Source: Mya arenaria (taxonomy: Eukaryota; Mollusca; Bivalvia; Myida; Myidae). Taken from it: a DNA stretch of 64,000 nucleotides. The stretch covers positions 27,912,701 through 27,976,700 of the forward strand of contig NC_069136.1 of assembly GCF_026914265.1 (NCBI RefSeq). Direction: 5' to 3'. The notes under the pieces are model-generated. The model saw nothing but the letters and a program-made list of their open reading frames with translations, was not told the DNA's origin and did not search any database. Every line of letters starts with the position of its first letter. The stretch's first letter is position 1. This document shows, in pieces, positions 61,473 to 64,000 of the stretch. A program made the translations under genes and the position numbers.

Positions 61473-63163
61473 CCTTAATTAATACTCTATATTTTTAAGC
61501 AATACTGTAAACGCTGGAATTAAGTTGTAAACATTAAAGCGAAACTAAGATAGTTGTGTTAAGAAGAGGTGTTGGACTGCCTCATAATTGTACTTCCATT
61601 ATGAAGTTGGCGATAATGAGATTATCAACAAATACTGTTACCTGAGCTTTGTTTTCACGTCTGGTAGTCATTTAAAAATACGTGCAAGACATAAGCCCGT
61701 AAAACACCAGCATGTTTTCTTCAAGTTAAAGCGAAGTTGATTTCACTTCACTGTAGACTATACTTAGATCTGCTTGATAAACTTGTAAGCCATTTTTTCC
61801 CATTTTTTTACTTGTAGAAAGCATGCATACTTTCATTTGCAAATCAAAATGGGAGAATAAGACATCATACAGAATAATTGTGTATGAATTTAGCTGAGAA
61901 AATTAGATTGTTTTCATTAAAGTTACCTTTTTATTTTTTTAGTTCTTGTTCCAAGTACGTGAGGAAATTTTCAGACAATGTATGTAAAATGATGTTAGGA
62001 GACCTTGAGATTAGTTACAGATCATATAAATGTACACTTAGTGTTACAGATATGCTGCGTAACGTTGGGTTTGATGAACTATGAGGGTGGTCGGCATAAT
62101 GTTACTAGTTTAATACCGTGCTGTTAAGTGTATGGTTCTTGTTTGTTTGCTAGCATTTAATCTTAAACGAGTCAAGAATTAAATTAATTTCAGATTATAT
62201 ATCATATCACCAAAAAACACAGACGATAAATACTAGGATTAAATAGGTGATACTACTTATTCATCTTAAAATAAATACTAAATGTTCTTATTTTCCAGTA
62301 TAAATGTATACTTTATTTATTATTTTTTAATCAAGCTTTTATCTGTATCCCCTTTCAAATACAAGAACGTTCAACACAAACTCTGCATTGGAGCATCATC
62401 ATATTAAATAATCGATTTAATATTTGACAATAGAAACAAAATTGAATGGCAATGCTCAAAACAAACGAAGTTAAAAATCAGCACGTTTTAAATGTGCTGC
62501 ACAGGAGGTTGATGATCAGCTTGTTGTAATGTTCCGGCAATGTCATACAAAAAAGCTGAATGCGAGTACTTATTGTTGACTTAAATTTATTATCATTGAG
62601 GTTAAATTATATAACATATATTTATAGTAAAAGGAATGATTTAGGTACATACAAAAACATTTGTATTCCGCGACCATGTCATGTGAATACATGTATACCC
62701 TTTTATATAGAAAGTATGGTTTTCAATTAAAGGTCAGGTTTTCGTTGGGATCTTGAATTCGTGGATATGTCAACCCACGAAATCCACGAAAAAAACCCCG
62801 AATATTTATGATTTCACAGTACCATATCAAGGTGTCGTGCAGAAACAACGAGCTGACATAAGTCAACATGGTCGTTGTTCTGAAACTATAATAATGATGC
62901 CGATTTAACTCTCAATGTTGTTTTTATATAAAGTCGAAGTTCCACAAAACAGACAAGAACACAAAAAGAAATACACATCAATAAAATTAATGAGAGTGAA
63001 AAGATTGTACAGTTACGTTATGTGAAATATAATCAAAAACTTAAACAGCTTTGTTTAAAAGCACGAAATATGAAAGGATTGGGTTTTTTTGTTATTTCTT
63101 AAAATGGTAACACATTTTAATTTTACCATACGCTGAACGTATGTTCGAATTCAGGTTCCTGCA

Positions 63164-63400
63164 TCACTTTCCTTTAACTCCTTGGCAGAAGATATCAGTA
63201 GTAAGAGCATACAGAATGTTCTCTCTTTCAAGTTCAAATATTGTCAAAGTTATATACTCCTCTAAAGACTTCGAAGATTGTTTAAGAAATGCCTGAATAT
63301 GCTGCTTATTTTGCATAGCGGATGTAATTGTTTGCCTTTCACTACCTAATATCAGATTTATTCCAAGGCATGCTTGTGTAAACATGCATGAGCTAAACAT
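63164..63400 (-). CDS. Exon-like frame in G2, unknown family
   Basis: A 78-codon minus-strand frame with an acceptor-like tttacacaag just before 'ACLGINLILGSERQTITSAM', then a charged helix-prone stretch (SLEEYITLTIFELER) and a stop. The G1 counterpart at 32670-32910 is broken. The upstream part would lie to the right, near or beyond the window end. Function unknown. Confidence 0.3.
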   Translation of the reverse strand: MFSSCMFTQACLGINLILGSERQTITSAMQNKQHIQAFLKQSSKSLEEYITLTIFELERENILYALTTDIFCQGVKGK

Positions 63401-63869
63401 AGTTATATTAACAAATCAAGCTGCAGATGCAGGTACTCTTACTATCTCCGAATTAAAAACCTACCTGTATTATTAACTATGTTATCCGCCTTCCTGGGTC
63501 TTTCTTACGGTGTATCTAGTTGTATTTGTTTGATTGAAAAGTGCTCCTATCAAACAAAATAAAACACAGTTTTTTTTGTATTTTCTTATATTCGTAGACT
63601 TTCATGACAAATAATATAAAACTGTGGAAGAACGGTCACTTCCTAAATGTGCAATCGAGCAAATATAACAATAGTTCCCCGTAGACACATTTAGCAAAAA
63701 GACAAAGTTAATTGAACACCCTACTGCAAATAGTAATAATTAGCAGCGAAAACTGTAAAATTACTGATCGTACCCAAGGTGAGATGAGTTTATGAAATGA
63801 GAAAGAAATGCAAGCTTTGATAGATTATAGGCTCCATTTATACCATAAATTTCAAAAGCAACCATAAAA

Positions 63870-64000
63870 CATATTTTTGACTGGCGGGACCATTTAAAAG
63901 GCAATGCATTATTAAAGAATTTTACACCTCTCTGGCAGACAAATCGATTGTTCTGAACATGTCAGTTGAAATATCCGTTGTTCGTTACTAGACATTCAGC
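63870..64000 (-). repeat. Recurrent block R1, copy at the window end
   Basis: Phrases 'tacacctctctggcagacaa' and 'cgttactagacattcagc' identify the fifth direct copy of R1, cut by the window edge. Block R4 lies about 250 bp to its left at 63600-63690, the same spacing as in the other copies. Confidence 0.6.

Larger units (their letters stand above)
55936..64000. repeat. Segment G2, paralogous to G1
   Basis: Collinear with 29360-33660, running off the window end. It contains about 3.4 kb without a G1 match (58680-62140), made of a 157-bp satellite array, its GC-rich tail and sequence with small hairpins. Either G2 gained this or G1 lost it. No full gene is recognised. Confidence 0.72.

Overview
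The window looks like nuclear DNA from an animal, most likely a bivalve mollusc (inference). It is strongly AT-rich, has no operons or long uninterrupted genes, uses GT-AG introns, and is full of tandem minisatellites, (GAT)n/(ATC)n/(AAT)n microsatellites, MITE-like inverted repeats and LINE sequence. A 157-bp tandem array near 59 kb resembles the roughly 160-bp repeats described from bivalves (BIV160 / pearl elements). No rRNA, convincing tRNA, CRISPR array or bacterial gene was seen.

The only clear host gene is a two-exon minus-strand gene present in three copies: 24596-28570, 41438-43961 and 52857-55202. Each copy splices in frame to 269 codons. The predicted protein is a lysine/arginine-rich tail followed by a DEDDh 3'-5' exonuclease domain (RNase T / DnaQ type). 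Exon 1 carries the tail and the D-x-E motif. Exon 2 carries the remaining catalytic residues. The copies differ in intron length, in a 53-bp minisatellite lying between stop codon and poly(A) signal, and in a catalytic-motif substitution in copy 2. Their patchwork similarity points to gene conversion.

Layout. 1-2.7 kb: AT-rich sequence, then a 49-bp minisatellite. 2.7-9.8 kb: two diverged copies of a 3-4 kb unit. 9.8-12 kb: microsatellite, hairpin elements and a 51-bp minisatellite. 12-20 kb: mostly unrecognised, with relic exon-like blocks (a kinase-like fragment, a 99-nt exon-like block) and inverted-repeat elements. 20.1-64 kb: large segmental duplications, read as B1 (20.09-22.2), A1 with exonuclease copy 1 (22.2-29.4), G1 (29.4-38.9), partial B plus A2 with copy 2 (38.9-44.66), B3 (44.66-46.8), a LINE (46.8-49.5), a TIR element (49.5-50.25), A3 with copy 3 (50.25-55.9) and G2 (55.9-64.0). 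Some junctions fall at or beside microsatellites.

Mobile sequence includes a 5'-truncated CR1/L2-group LINE with two stop codons, a 318-bp TTAA-flanked MITE present only in A1, a 730-bp TIR element only in A3, and a MITE shared by G1 and G2. Many blocks recur on the minus strand in G1, G2 and the first 17 kb. They look like debris of a repeatedly duplicated gene or element, but no single intact reading frame could be established.
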